64,000 nucleotides of DNA from Amblyomma americanum. Lineage: Eukaryota; Arthropoda; Arachnida; Ixodida; Ixodidae. The stretch spans positions 63,085,149 through 63,149,148 of the forward strand of contig NC_135505.1 in NCBI RefSeq assembly GCF_052857255.1, given 5' to 3'. Below the pieces are notes generated by a model. It worked only from the letters and a program-made list of their open reading frames with translations. It was not told where the DNA came from and searched no databases. Shown in pieces: positions 34,453 to 46,059 of the stretch (its first letter is position 1; every line of letters starts with the position of its first letter). Position numbers and translations under genes: made by a program.

Positions 34453-36124
34453 GTTGGGCAATGACGGAGAGAGCGGAAGATGCAGGGGGTGGCGTATGAC
34501 CTCTGGGGAGAGGCTCGTGAATCTTAGTTTGTAACTGGGCGACATTGGCCTCCAGATTGCTCTGGCGGTTTTCGAGCGCCGCCACGCGGTCAGAAATGTT
34601 CTTCATCCACGTTTGAGTTTCGGAACGGAACGTGTTTAGCGTCGCCATCATGCGTTTCTCAAAATCTTGCATGAAAGACGTCACCTGGTGTACAAGGTTG
34701 TCAGTGACTGGTTGGGAGGGAGAAATGGCGTCATCGGCGGACTTGCGTTTAGCGGGGAGCCCACGTGCTGGTTATGTGGCGCGCGAGGAGGCGGAGAGGG
34801 AAGAGACGGAGGAGGAACGGGGCACGTTTGAATGTGTCGGGGTTTGCACCACCGGGTGCAATGCCGGTGGGGAGTGTTCACGCCGTGAAAGGTTTTGCAG
34901 TTGCTCTTTTAGAGCAGCAATTTCGCGACTCTGGGAGGACAATTGTGCTTTTAGCTCCGCGTTTTCCTTCTCGAGCGAGGAAGACTGCGGGCCCCAGCTC
35001 ACCTGTTTCGAAGAGTCGTGGACCCTTTGGCCTGGAAGTGGTGGGAAGGACACGGAACGGCTGCGACTGCGACCAGTTCTTGGGCGGGAGGTGGAGCGTT
35101 GGCGGCTTCACGACGCCCTGGGACTCTTGGGTGGCGAAGACGGGGGTGGACTCGCCGGGGGCGTTGTTCGTAGAGTGGAGACCGGCGTGATGTTGCCGGA
35201 GCGTTCGAAGCGTACTTTGCACTTGCGCGTCCCTGTGAAGTGCGTTCCATTACACAGGATACATTTGGGAGTGCAATCCGGAGTTTCTTTGATGGGATGA
35301 GACGCGCCGCAGCGAGGACAAAGGTCGGTGCGCTCTTTCGGACACACATCAGCACGATGGCCTGGCTTGCGGCAGTTGAAGCATGCTTCAACTTTCGCCT
35401 TAAAGGGATGACATGTGTAGAGGGTGCCGTAGAAGACGAGCTGTCTTGTAACTTCCGTGGTGTCAATAAAGGTGACCAAGATGGACTTGGTGCGGCCTAG
35501 TTGGCGGGCGTCGGCGATCGTGAAGTGGCGGCTGGGGTTCAGCGCCACGAGGTCGGAGAAAATATCTTCTTGAGTCTGGTTATATACCGCATTGTAGAGT
35601 ATCCCCTTGACGGCGTTGTCGGGGGCCGGGACGTATGTCTTCATCGGATACTGTTGGTCGTGGAGCCTGAGTTCTTGAAGTTGGACATATCGTTTCATTC
35701 TGGCTTCCAAAGGCGTACTCACGGTGAACGAGTTATTGTAAGGGTTGATTCGGAGCTTGTCCTGGCTCCGCGCTTGCGCGTAGTCGATCTCTGCGCCAGT
35801 GCAGAGAAGCTGGAGAAGAGCTCCGCTGTTCACGGGCCGCAGGTCGAGACCACCGCCCGGGCGGAACACAATCTTGAGGTCTGAAGCTGGTAGACGAGGA
35901 AGTGGATCGTGTTTCTTGAATTTCGGTGGAGTAGACTTGCCTTGCGGCGGTTGAGCGGGCTTGTCTGGACCTGCCCGGGAACTGGACGCTGCTGACGCGT
36001 CATTGGACGATGACGGCTTCGTGGTAGGGTAGAGCTTGTTGTGGGCCCGGACGGCGCGGGACCACCGTGGATCATTTTCGAATTCTTCTGGGGAAATCAC
36101 TTCGCCATCGACGTGGTACTCCAT
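34427..36124 (-). pseudogene. LINE ORF1 (CCHC nucleic-acid-binding protein), frame-broken
   Basis: The first 338 codons (36124 to 35108) start MEYHVDGEVISPEEFEND and contain three zinc knuckles in a row: CFNCRKPGHRADVC, CPRCGASH and CILCNGTHFTGTRKC. The frame then stops. Downstream pieces in other frames encode a coiled coil (34772-35053, KENAELKAQLSSQSREIAAL) and a final helical segment (34427-34684, SDRVAALENRQSNLEAN). Together they resemble a single ORF1 of about 560 codons broken by at least two frameshifts. Its stop at 34427 overlaps the ORF2 start at 34452, the arrangement expected for termination-reinitiation. ORF1 proteins of this kind bind LINE RNA. Confidence 0.8.
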
Positions 36125-36420
36125 CTGTGACGATGTAGACCCGGAGACGAACAGGGCGATGAGCAGCCGGCGGCGTTAGGCCTAACCAGTGACGGGGTTC
36201 CACGCCTGGCGCGACAGGAAAATCTTCCAAACTTGGTTCCATTTGGCGAAAAGGGCCGAAAAATGGTGCGTAGAGGTGCACAACACCATCACTGACTGTG
36301 TCCTATGGAAAGCGGGTCACTTCATGTCAATATTCCGCCACCACAAGCAAACGTTGACGGAGCCCACGTGATGCACGTCCTCATCATCTCGCTGCCCGTT
36401 GACCTTCCAGAAAGATGCAT

Positions 36421-37151
36421 TGCGCCTCGGGGAGTCTGAGAACTTGGAAGTGCGGGGCTTCGCGCTTAATGTTACTGAAGCGCTTCATGGAGCTCAATAG
36501 ATGAGGGCGTTACAGATATAGGAAAACTCTTCGACTGGTTCACAATCTTCTTCCAGGAAGGCAAGCAATTTTTGAACGCGTGTTTTTGACGTGACGTACT
36601 ATTAGCGGGAACCCACGTCTATCCGCGACAAGATCGAGGAGAAATGATACAAAACGCATTGTTAACGTGAGACAGCCGCGTCATTTGTGGCATCTCAAAG
36701 ATCCATGTGTCCCTTACACACACGCAAAAAGCTACATTAGAGTTCTCCAGAGTGGAAAATAAATTTTTTCGTTCACTTCTTTATTGTGAAATGCGGTAAC
36801 CAAGAGGGTCTATTCGGCATCTTAAACCGACTGAGCCCTGATGTCCTGTTTGACACCATACCTTCAAATCAATATTCACAGCGTGAGCTTTAAGTATTTA
36901 GCGCGTGGTTATGAAGCCTTAGATATTGTGAATCACAGTGCAGAAAATTTGCGACCGAACTAAAATATCCAGGGCCGAAAAGGTTAAAGCCACAAAGTAG
37001 CATCGCTCATTTGATAAGATAATTAGACTGCCCTTTCATCCAGCTGCAAATCATACACATCAAGCTCATTCGCAAAAACATTTTGTTCTCGTCAAACTTA
37101 TTAATCGCGAATTCCAGTTATGTTTCAATTTCCGTCACCCGCGATGCTCAC
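36421..37151. other. Unassigned intronic stretch
   Basis: The 5' end of M13 intron 2, between exon 2 and the LINE. No feature was recognised. Confidence 0.4.
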
Positions 37152-37326
37152 CTTGCTGAGACAGTGGAACAGTAAACCTGCAGCCTTTCCCCTCGATTTG
37201 ATGGAGTGCTCAGGTATCTTCTGGAGGAGGATTTCTCGGACGAGGCGCCTGCTGAAAGCTGCCCTGTACTTCTCCAAAGGGTCAAGGTAGAGGTTATCGC
37301 TGCTGTCCCAACCTTTGCACACGTGC
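37152..37326 (-). CDS. M13-like locus, exon 2
   Basis: The acceptor is AATTCGCAG before 37326 and the donor is AAG|GTGAGC at 37152/37151. The single first base completes the Gly codon from exon 1, giving DDFYGHVCKGW across the junction, which matches the M13 signature PCDDFYxYxCGxW. The 58 codons continue as an amphipathic segment (RRLVREILLQKIPEH) and end GLLFHCLSK. This is the usual position of the next conserved M13 cysteine. The exon is intact and the phase matches on both sides. Confidence 0.85.
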
Positions 37327-37526
37327 CTGCGAATTGAAGGTTATGCGGCTTGACGGCAAACATTTCTGCGTTCTCGTGTCGTATGGGCGCCGCTCTTTCA
37401 TCGCGTTGAGTAATGAACGGCGTCCGCTTCAGCTGTCTGCTACACGCAGTGGTGGCATACGTTTGGACGCGCCAGTTGGGATATGACGTCTGGAGCTTTA
37501 GTCACAAGGGTGCATATAGCGGCTTA

Positions 37527-37655
37527 CAAACGAGGCTGTGGGGGACGCTGGATTAACTTCCGACAACTGGGGTTCTTTAGCATGCACTGACATCATACAG
37601 GAAAAGGAATTTCTTGAATTTCACGTCCATCGAAATTTGTCAGCAGCCCACAAGA
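37527..37655 (-). mobile_element. SINE family 2, partial copy
   Basis: Only the body and part of the head remain: on the plus strand CAACTGGGGTTCTTTAGCATG, CACTGACATCATACAG, CCATCGAAATTTG and GTCAGCAGCCC. The tRNA B box is deleted between the last two blocks. It lies in intron 1 of the M13 locus. Confidence 0.7.
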
Positions 37656-38759
37656 CTCCAAAAAGAGAGCAACACCATCGTCACACATTGTATTCTCTAT
37701 AATCGAAGTGACCAAATTACGTTGTAATATTCCGGTTCGCAAGCCTCATATCTAGGAAACGCGAGGTCATTCGCTCCACTGACGTCTGCTGGCAAGCTTC
37801 GACGGGTACCTTAAGTAGTGAAAAAGATAACCTACAAAACGTGATTCTGTGGTAGGATTTTAGTAAGGTTATCAGAAGATTATCTAGTTCATAGCATCTT
37901 GCGCCCAGTTGGCGAAGCTGGCTTTTCAAGCTGAATGCACATACTTTACCAGGTAGTCCGTAAAATCAAGCCACTATGTCCGAACATTTTAAAAGCCATG
38001 GCCTATAAGGAAGTGTTTTGAAGTAACAACCACCGGTCGCACTTTTATTATGTTATTTCCGTGTTGTGAATTGCTAAAAGAAACGTGAAGAGAAACCGCG
38101 CTGCTTTTCAACTGGTGGCACTAAGGTGCTCAACTGAGCTCATGCTTTGATGATAAGCTTTCAGCTGTTTGCTTCTCTTGAGGTACACTACGAATACGTA
38201 GGAACAATTGGAGCCGCGGAGGCAATAGGTACGAAGAATGCGCCACGTCCAGGATCCTACGAGCTTAGAGGGATGCTAAGGCGACTTCAGTATTTATTTG
38301 TGAAAGTGCAATTTAAGCCTTTTGCTGGCTATGTTGACATATGTCCGGTAGTAAAATATGTATTTTGATTCTGTCTCTTTGCAGAAATTAAAATTTTAAA
38401 GTGCAACACTTTTTAGCCACCACTCGATTCAAACTAGCGACGCCAAGAATGAAAAGGACACTGTAATCATGGTTTGAAAGCGGGTGGTGCCGCAGCTGAT
38501 CTAGGAAATCCGAGGCTTAAATTGATTTGCTTAATCGTACTGTTAACCCTCTAGTCAGGTTATAGCGACCATCGCAGCACCCCGCCTCCTGTGCTGGCGA
38601 GAGCGAGCTTGGAACGCTTAGCTCTGGCGAGCGCGAGAATTTAATTCTGGGCAGCTGACGAGGTCAGCGAACAGATCGTATGCTTCGCTCCTCAGCTGGC
38701 TAGGCCTCGCCGGAACGGTGCCACTCTAAGGGCCCCCGCGGCATGCAGGGAGCAAGAGT

Positions 38760-40195
38760 CCATGCAAAATGCCCACAATATTCATAAATTTCTTGATAGC
38801 ACTGGCCTCTCCGTTAACCTACCTCAACCTCCTGCTCTGTCCTGTTATGGCAATAAAGCTCGCCACCATATTTTCACAGCCACTCCATTCGCAATCACTA
38901 TTGACAATGCACCATTTCTTGAAGTGACACATACAAATATTTCGGGCCTGCACGTTCACGCTTCAGGCAAAGGCCCGGCTTGGTTGTCAGCTATGCGCAA
39001 GAGTTCTAAACACATTTGGGCTCATTCGCAGAATAGCCAATGGATCTGGATGTGCCCGCACAGATACAGCTCGGCAACTTGTTCGGGCTGTATTTTAACC
39101 TCACCTCCAATACCAGGCTCAGTTCCAACAACTTGCAATGACATTGGCCCACACTCGAAGCACTCAACCACGAAGCCATGCAACCCGTTACTGGCATACC
39201 TCGAGCAACTCCTATTTGTCTGCTGCAGGAGTATGCGCAGCTCAACAGACTGGCCGAATTAATTACTCAGCGACAAATCAACAGAGCGCGGAAAGGTTTT
39301 CTTCGTCCCACGTGCGAGCCTCAACCGCCTCCATGGGACTACTGTTTCATTCCTTCAAACGTGCCTGCTTGCCAGACGAAAGTTCTCTTTGCCGTTACCA
39401 CGAGCTCCTTGTGCAAAACATGATGGCGGTATCCTTTATATTGATGTCGCCATAAGCCCATCGGGGATATCAACTGCTTTTATAAGTCGAACACACCCTC
39501 ACCTTTACAGCCCCCAAACCTACTGCACTGACACTTCATGTCCTCTTGCCTTCAACTGCGATAAATTGTGAAGTCCATAGGAGCTTTACTTGCCGACCCT
39601 CCTTGTAACCAGGTGCACCTATTTAATCATTCTCAAAAAGGTCAGAAGCACCTAAAGAAGTCCGTGGTACCCTTCGGGCTTCCCAGGCCATACATGCTGC
39701 TTGTAAATCCTACCCGGTGCATATACTAATCCACTGGCTTCAAGCTGGCACAGATCTCCATAACTCTGTAGCTGACGTGCATTCTCGTTTAACCGACGTA
39801 CCACCAATTCCCCTCACCTCTTTGCCGCCAGATCCACTTCTGACGAATTTAAAATCTTCAGCCTTCCTCACGCAGAGTACACGTGCTCTTATTCTCACGT
39901 GCACCTACTTCCTTCCCCATAGCCTATCACGGATGGAGGAGGTCTCATTGAGGCGGCTGCGCGTCAGTGTGGCCCTAATGCGGCAGTTCGCCACCAGTGA
40001 GAAGTGAGAAGAGTCCTAGGCCGGAAGTCTGCCCTCACTGCGAAGCACCCGCTTGCGACACCACTGTCGACCGCTTGCTGTAGACTTGCTTAGACATTTC
40101 GCTGGTGCGCGCTCGTGTTCTTCATGATGCCGGCTTGTCTTCTAATAATGACTGAAATTTCCACTTGTGGCTGACGAAAATTGTTCGCGCTCGAA
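38760..40195 (+). mobile_element. RNase-H-bearing LINE, 3' half, decayed
   Basis: Plus-strand pieces in several frames match the C-terminal half of an I-group-like ORF2: the RT thumb (NAHNIHKFLDSTGLSVNLPQ), then EAMQPVTGIPRATPICLLQEYAQLN (38760-39300). An RNase-H-like stretch follows (LYIDVAISPSGISTAFISR at 39430-39490, and HWLQAGTDLHNSVADVHSRL at 39730-39790), then a final EEVSLRRLRVSVAL and a Cys-rich end (CPHCEAPACD at 40030-40060). The endonuclease and RT palm are absent. It is antisense to the M13 locus, in intron 1, and differs from the 30.9-kb element. Confidence 0.7.
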
Positions 40196-40985
40196 AGGTA
40201 CGTGACTTTATACACATAACTGCAGTTCTTGCTTTTTTAACGTTTCATACCATTCGTTACTGACATGTTTTATGCCGTGTCTCGAATTTAGCGCCACAAA
40301 TTATGAAATAATATAACTATGTCATTTTGTCCCTTTACCTTCGATTCTCATTGGAAAAATCTTGAGGGAACACTTAAGCTCCTCCAGAAGGGTTATGACA
40401 CGATAGCTCTAATGGTTTCCTTGACCAGCCTTTGGCAATCTGCGTGTCATTTCGCAGACGGGATCACTGTTCTTTGTCTTTCATCATCACTTAGCGCTTA
40501 ACCTGCCCTAAGGAATCGAATGCTATAACATTAGAAATCCCTCCAGCGTAAGTACTGCTTCTCTGTCGTCTATATATGTTCTGCCTACTCACGAACACAT
40601 GCGAAATTGGTCGTTCTCTACTTTACATCCACAGATCGCGGAGACTCCACATACTACTACCAGCGCAGAAGTGAAGCAATGCGCCACGGCGGTGGCAGGT
40701 GGCTGCTTAAAATAGTGCCACCGGTTGGGTTTGTGGCACCCAGGTTGCTCTTCCCGAAGAACCCCTTGCGAGAAATCAGTAGTTTAACTTGCATCTACCA
40801 TAGCAGTTTGCTCGAAGTTGGAAGGGTCGGTTGTAATAAAGTCACAAGGTCACGTTAGCAAGGTTGAAGGTGGGCGACCAGCGTTTTCGCTCACAATGCT
40901 GCCACCACCTGCGGCTACGCCACCGGACATTCTACGGGACGTGAGCCTTAAAGCAATCGCGTTAACAAAGAGCGTTAACACTTAC
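40196..40985. other. Unassigned intronic stretch
   Basis: Start of M13 intron 1. No element or exon was recognised. Confidence 0.4.
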
Positions 40986-41353
40986 CCGTAGAAGTCGTCG
41001 CACGGGTGCACGCTGGTGTCCAGGGAGCGTCTGAGATCTTCGGCCAGGGTGAGGCAGCCGTCCTGACAAGTTTTAAGGCGGCCCAGAAGCACGACGGGCG
41101 TGACTACCAGCGTCGCTGATGTGGCCGCGGCCAGGCTGACCACGAACGAGGCGTAGCGTAAATAGCGACCCGCGTGTGACGCATCCTCTCGAGGCGAGGA
41201 CTTGCGTTCGGCGTCCCCTCTGAGTGCCTGGTCCCGCGCCTGCTGGCGTCGCTCGGAGTGCTCGATCCCGGGCCGCTCTCTCTGAAGCCAGCTGTCGGTC
41301 TCTTGCTGCTCGTAGAAGCGGTGTCGAGAGACCGGGAGAGCTATGGGCTGCAT
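40986..41353 (-). CDS. M13-like locus, exon 1: cytoplasmic tail, membrane segment, start of ectodomain
   Basis: Coding starts at the ATG at 41353 (context GCCATGC). The frame is also open further upstream, but this start gives the expected type II layout. Residues 1-63 are charged and rich in Arg, Glu and Gln. Residues about 65-91 form one hydrophobic segment (FVVSLAAATSATLVVTPVVLL). The ectodomain then opens with C96, C100 and SVHPCDDFYG, the classic M13 start motif (D..v.PCdDFY.y.C). The donor is GTAAGT immediately below 40986, splitting the Gly codon in phase 2. The exon is intact. Confidence 0.85.
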
Positions 41354-44238
41354 GGCAGTCAATGAGAGTTGCCCTTCTTTTGCACAATGGACGCAAAAGC
41401 ACAGCTGGAGAGCGTGAAGCGTTCTGCCACCACGCACGTTCTTCTTACTCTTCTTCTGCGCGTTCCAGCTCGTTGCAGGTGCATGAGCGCGCGAGATTTC
41501 ATTTGCATCCAAAATGCACCGGTCGCCATGATAAAGAAGAAAAATTATTACATATGTACAAAAAAATGCGGAGAAATTTTTACGATGCGATGAAAGAAAT
41601 TTACTAAAGCAGTACTGGTTGCACATTTATATTTTACAGTGAACGCCCCCATCGCTTCTTTTAATACGATTTCGGCTCGGCGTTTCCATGCAACTGGAGC
41701 GTTCTCGTGGATTTTGGTTGGTGGGCAGCCTTCAGAATGATGCAGGTGGGTTGCTGGCAGTGGCTGGAGGTTTACTGCAGAGTGAAGGTGGGCGGAGTTG
41801 CTTCTGCAGGGATATAGTAGCGGTGCGTGTGCACTTCCGGATGTGTGGTCAGAGGAGTGCACACACTACAGGCCACAGGCTTAACACACATGAACAAGAA
41901 GAAACACATCACAAATACACACTGTTGAATTTATGGAACGTCTGACTGTATTATAAACGCAGTAAAAGTGTCATAGTGCCATAGTACACTGTGTGCACGA
42001 ATCTTGCGCATGAGCAGAACAACAATAATTATTAATCCTGCAGTGACGAGAGATTGACGTTGTTGTAAACTGCAGGTGGGGCCCTGTAAGGACGCTTCCA
42101 GCCCGGGCTGCAGTAATGGTGGTCGCGAGCTCCACCAAGTTTCCGAACCATATCTTGCAGGCCACCACGCAGCCAGTCAAGCGGCCCTCTCGGGATGTTT
42201 GGGTGAGCGGGAGCAAGAATAAGAAGCAGAAGTGCTGAAGTGTCCGTTAAGAGGATTTTTTTTCTTTTCGTACATACAAGACCCTTGCATTAAACGAAAG
42301 CAAATCAAGAAATAGAATAATTACAGTGCGGAGAGAACTGGGCATGAAATAGAGCAGATGTAAGGGGTTAAAGGCAGATATGTAAACCACTGGGTGCAAA
42401 AGAACGCACAAGCTGAAATGGTAAGCCGCGTCTACCAACTCGGTTGTCGATGTGAAAAATTGTAAAACATTGCACATCAATGATTCCTAACATAATGAGT
42501 ATGTCAAAAAAATAACTATGGCAATGTTCGAGTCTTCTCAGAGAACCATTACTGTTATTATAAGCATTTAAGAAGTTCAATAGCAGACGACCCGTGCACG
42601 CGGCTGCTTGCCGCGCAGTTAGGCAAGTTACCGCACGTGACGTGGATAAGGGTCAATGCACGAATATCCTCCAGCACGAACCTTTCGGAATGAATGGAAT
42701 ACGGACGACAGGTACTCAAAGGCTCGGTGGGGCAATAGGCATTGGAAGTCCTACTGCGGTACTGTCGGAAACTGGTGTAAATTTAGGCCCGATTACGTCT
42801 CCGAAACGCTGCGCAGATATCTCGATCGCGAACGCACAAACCGCGTATCTACGCTAAGGTCGCGTCTGCATCCAACGCACGGCAAGTAGCGAACGTTTCG
42901 CTGTGTGTGACGATCTCTTCTCTGCCATGTGACATTCATGAAGGTTTTTGCCGGGTGTGGTAAAAAATTAATCAAAATCACTGTCGTCGGTCGCACTTGC
43001 GGACGAAATTGAAGATATTCGCAAAATCTGTATAAGCCGCCTTGTGCCTCCTCGGTGAGAGAGCAAAACAAGTTACCCGCTTGCGTGCGCTCGTTCTCTG
43101 TGCTGGAAAAGTAGATGTTCAAAGTACACGCATGAATCAGTGCCGGGTCACTGCGGATTCTGCGGGGAGCAGTCAACCTCAGCAGCGCCGCAACTACAGA
43201 GCTTAATGGCCTATTTTTAAACCATTTCCTGCACTTACAAAGGGGGACCCTTCTTGGAGTTTTGGTTTGAAAAACAACAATTTGGAAAACACGGATCCGT
43301 GGCGAGGTGCACATTGTGACGTCATGTGCCTCCTCGGAGCACCGCCACTGCGAAATCACAAGTTCGCGACCAGTAAAGCTTTCGCTTTATAATAAGGAGT
43401 GGTTCGCCGCAAGGTGGTGACAGCTCGATGTGGCGGCCAATAGGAAGCCGCCACACCTGCTTCTTCTCATTATCGGCAGGATACGTTATTAGTGGTGACA
43501 ATATTCAGACTAGTCTAATTTTTCTCTCCAATTCTGCTTTTGGGGCTTATAAAGTGAATAAAATGAGAAATACAAGCAGAAAAAGACAGCCTCTAGCAGG
43601 AGTTGTGCGTTGATGAAGCCATTGTGTCCCTTACACGAAACGCGCATCACGTGGTGCATATTGAGGAAGAAGAAGCCAGATGAAAAAAGCTGAACGACTG
43701 CGATACTGCGAGGCTAGGACTGCCTCTGTCTCTTACAGTTCTTCTATCGTTCGGTGCGAGCGCCAAGGGATTCCCGTTAAGCAGTGTATGCGGCTACCTT
43801 CACGATTACATAAGTGCAACTAATCGATTATCTTGTTAGCTATGTACAAAATTCTTTCGCATGTCCGAAAAAGGCTAGATTGATTCTATTCCGGATGACT
43901 CATACCTCTTGAATTCATTTTATTTTTCCACTTTTTTTTTTCTTGATTCAGTCTTCTGACGTTTCCTTGCCCGCGCAAATGCTTCATTGGCATTCTACTC
44001 TATACCTTGGCCAATCCCCCCCACGTGGGTATGTGCCATATTACTTGAGGAGAAGAAGAAGAAGAAGATACTGTGAGACAAACAACCACATCAACGTCTG
44101 CAAGACTGCAGGACTGCCGCGTCCGAAGAAGACTTCACTGGGAAGCGAGGAGAACCATCGGGGCGAACTACGAAGGAATTCGGGGACGAGGCTGTAGACG
44201 CGGCACCCTTAGGCAGGCGTTCCAGCCGAGCGACCGCA
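41354..44238. promoter_or_regulatory. Divergent intergenic region between the two host loci
   Basis: The minus-strand M13 locus begins coding at 41353 and the plus-strand gene at 44239, so any promoters of both must lie in these 2.9 kb unless untranslated exons lie elsewhere. I see no clear TATA box or CpG-rich core. Visible items are a TGACGTCA-type site at 43317-43324, an inverted pair GGCGGCC...AGCCGCC at 43431-43452, and a (GAA)n microsatellite at 44050-44068. No coding sequence was recognised. Confidence 0.35.
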
Positions 44239-44314
44239 ATGGACAGCTCTGAGGAGCCGAATGCACCGAGTGCTCCAAGTAGCCGGAAGAGAAGCACCAC
44301 GCGCCGTCAGAGTG
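44239..44314 (+). CDS. Unknown plus-strand gene, exon 1 (start exon)
   Basis: The ATG at 44239 has a good context (CGCAATGG). The exon encodes MDSSEEPNAPSAPSSRKR followed by STTRRQS, a charged, disordered-looking tail, and ends at a strong donor AGTG|GTGAGT in phase 1. The phase matches the acceptor before 46060. The product is not recognised. A short basic/Ser-rich start exon would suit the cytoplasmic tail of a type II membrane protein, as in many tick M13 proteins, but no membrane segment is seen in this window. Confidence 0.45.
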
Positions 44315-46059
44315 GTGAGTTCTATTGGTTTAGTGACGCGGTATCCACATCCATCTACAGGCTCTACGCAGTAGTTGGTCGAACGCGGCAAGCGCCGAAA
44401 AAGAAGGTCAGAAGTCAAGGAGTTCGGTGACCATTCAAACAAGTTACTCCACTCCTCGCGTAGTTTGGTGCACAGGGACTTGTTGATCGCTCGGGACTTA
44501 GACCGCAGAAGTGATACCTAAATGAAACAGAGGAGCGGCACTGCAGAGGACTTGGTTTGAACCCGCTTTTTTGGAGTAGAACAGAACGTTTGAATGTGTG
44601 CTCTAGGGCATGAGGTAAGGGATGCGACAAGGCAGCAGAAATCGGAGGTCGAGAAAATGCGCTTCTTCACTTGCAGGGAAGTAAATGCCTGAATTACGCA
44701 CGGTTAGGCTGTGCGTTTTCCTCTAGCAAACCAGTTGGCGGCGTTAAAATACCTTTTCTTCTTTCTATTTTTTGTTGCGCAATTTCTTGCACTGGGCACA
44801 CCGAGCAACACCTGTGAACTCGCTGCTCTAAGTCAGGAATTTTTTCTTCTTTTACGTGAGCAGCTCATTTCGCTAGTCGCGCATGGTGCCAGCGGACAAT
44901 AAAAAACACTTTTACACCGTGGATGACTGCTCTAGCAACGCAGCTGTAAACAAAAGAAATTAAAATCGTACGCGCAATGCATTTGCGCCAGAGGTTAATG
45001 CGTCCAATTTTCTGCATAGGTTTTTTGATATGGCTATGTGGCCACAAGAGTGAATAAAACATCAGAAGATTGCAGATTACGAGGTCGCAACTTCACTGAA
45101 ACGTCATTAGGACATGCGTGTAAATAACGCAAGTTAACTGTGCTGAAAAGAAAACTGGGGCAATTTTTCTGGGAACCGAACTTTGAACCCTTAGCTTGGG
45201 TGTCAGAAACGCTACCGATTCGCCACGCAGGCAGCTTCGTATGACATGAATAAAGTTATGTTTTCGTTTGGTCTTTCACCAAATGGTTGTGATTTTGAAA
45301 GAGGGCATAGTGTTCATTTCAGAGTGCGAAGAGGAACCACTGACGGCACCAATTAAAGCTGTCGGCTGATCCCCTGAATGACGAACTTAAGTGTCTCTCA
45401 ATTCTTTTCCGAAAGAAAACAAAGGGAAAAGAATACGTACGGCGGTGCAATGAAGCCACATTTCTAATTTGGCGGCACAGATTTTGCAACTCTTCACGAG
45501 CGTGTGAGTCTTATGTGATGAGGTTTTTGCGCTACTCTGGTGCTCAGTTTGTTTACGCAGAAAAAAAGCACCAAATGTCCTGGCGCTTTACAGCACCTTT
45601 TTTTTCGTTGCACAGGATACTATGTCATTGTCTTCTCCAAGACTGCGAACTCGTCTTTGGCAGTAACAACAAGACTTCGTGAACATTGAATCCATTAGCG
45701 AATATCTCTTACCTTGATCGCCTATTAATTTGATTTTCTATATAAATGAAATCAGCTCAAGGTGGAAGGATATTGCTGAATAGATTTAGTGTCTATCTCA
45801 AGAACCTTGTCTTTAGGAATTTTCTAAAGCACTCGCTGAAATGTCTGGTATACAAGCCGATTGCGTATGATTTCGTTCACCGGAGTAGAAGAGATGCGCG
45901 TTAACAATCACAACTTATCTGGGTATCAAAGAGCAGATTCATTTTCGGGATGGCATACTAATGTTTAGCGATTCCATATTTCACGCGCACATTTTACACT
46001 CAGTTCAGCGTAAGTACCATTTTCACACGTATCCGTATTTTGCTTTTGGAAACTCGCAG
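44315..46059. other. Intron 1 of the unknown gene
   Basis: No mobile element was recognised apart from the tRNA-like segment at 45180-45245. Confidence 0.4.
45180..45243 (-). tRNA. tRNA-like segment (SINE head or pseudogene)
   Basis: The minus strand reads GCGTGGCGAATCGGTAGCG (A-box-like), then TTTCTGACACCCAAGCTAA, then GGGTTCAAAGTTC (B-box-like). The spacing fits a tRNA promoter, but the stems do not pair well. A SINE head is the likeliest explanation. Confidence 0.4.

Larger units (their letters stand above)
30896..36408 (-). mobile_element. Full-length I-group LINE with ORF1, endonuclease, RT and RNase H
   Basis: This 5.5-kb element lies on the minus strand between perfect 12-bp direct repeats. 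From its 5' end at 36408 it has a 285-bp 5' UTR, ORF1 with CCHC knuckles, and ORF2 with APE-type endonuclease, RT (LYADDITLW) and a C-terminal RNase H. The 3' end is a short (CAC)n tail at 30896-30907. The presence of RNase H places it in the I group (I, LOA and relatives) of the Jockey/I superfamily; the exact clade needs a tree. Frame breaks in both ORFs make it inactive. It lies in the same orientation as the M13 locus, in intron 2. Confidence 0.92.
30884..36420. repeat. 12-bp target-site duplication flanking the full-length LINE
   Basis: AGAAAGATGCAT occurs at 30884-30895 and again at 36409-36420, immediately outside the two ends of the LINE. A perfect 12-base match is in the normal range for target-primed reverse transcription and fixes both element ends. 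Confidence 0.93.
8551..41353 (-). pseudogene. M13 (neprilysin-like) membrane peptidase homologue, four exons, decayed
   Basis: Four minus-strand exons join in phase: 40986-41353 (ends phase 2), 37152-37326 (ends phase 0), 17994-19235 (ends phase 0) and 8561-8923. All junctions are GT-AG. The joined frame is about 715 codons, the usual M13 size of roughly 700-770. The layout is a cytoplasmic tail, one membrane segment, then a lumenal/extracellular M13 ectodomain with family cysteines. M13 enzymes are zinc metallopeptidases that cleave peptides outside the cell, but no HExxH or GExxxD motif appears here, so even the parent gene was probably non-catalytic. Two in-frame TAG codons in exon 3 and a likely frameshift in exon 4 argue for a pseudogene. 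An unusual allele or assembly errors are the alternatives. Introns are filled with retrotransposons. Confidence 0.7.
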
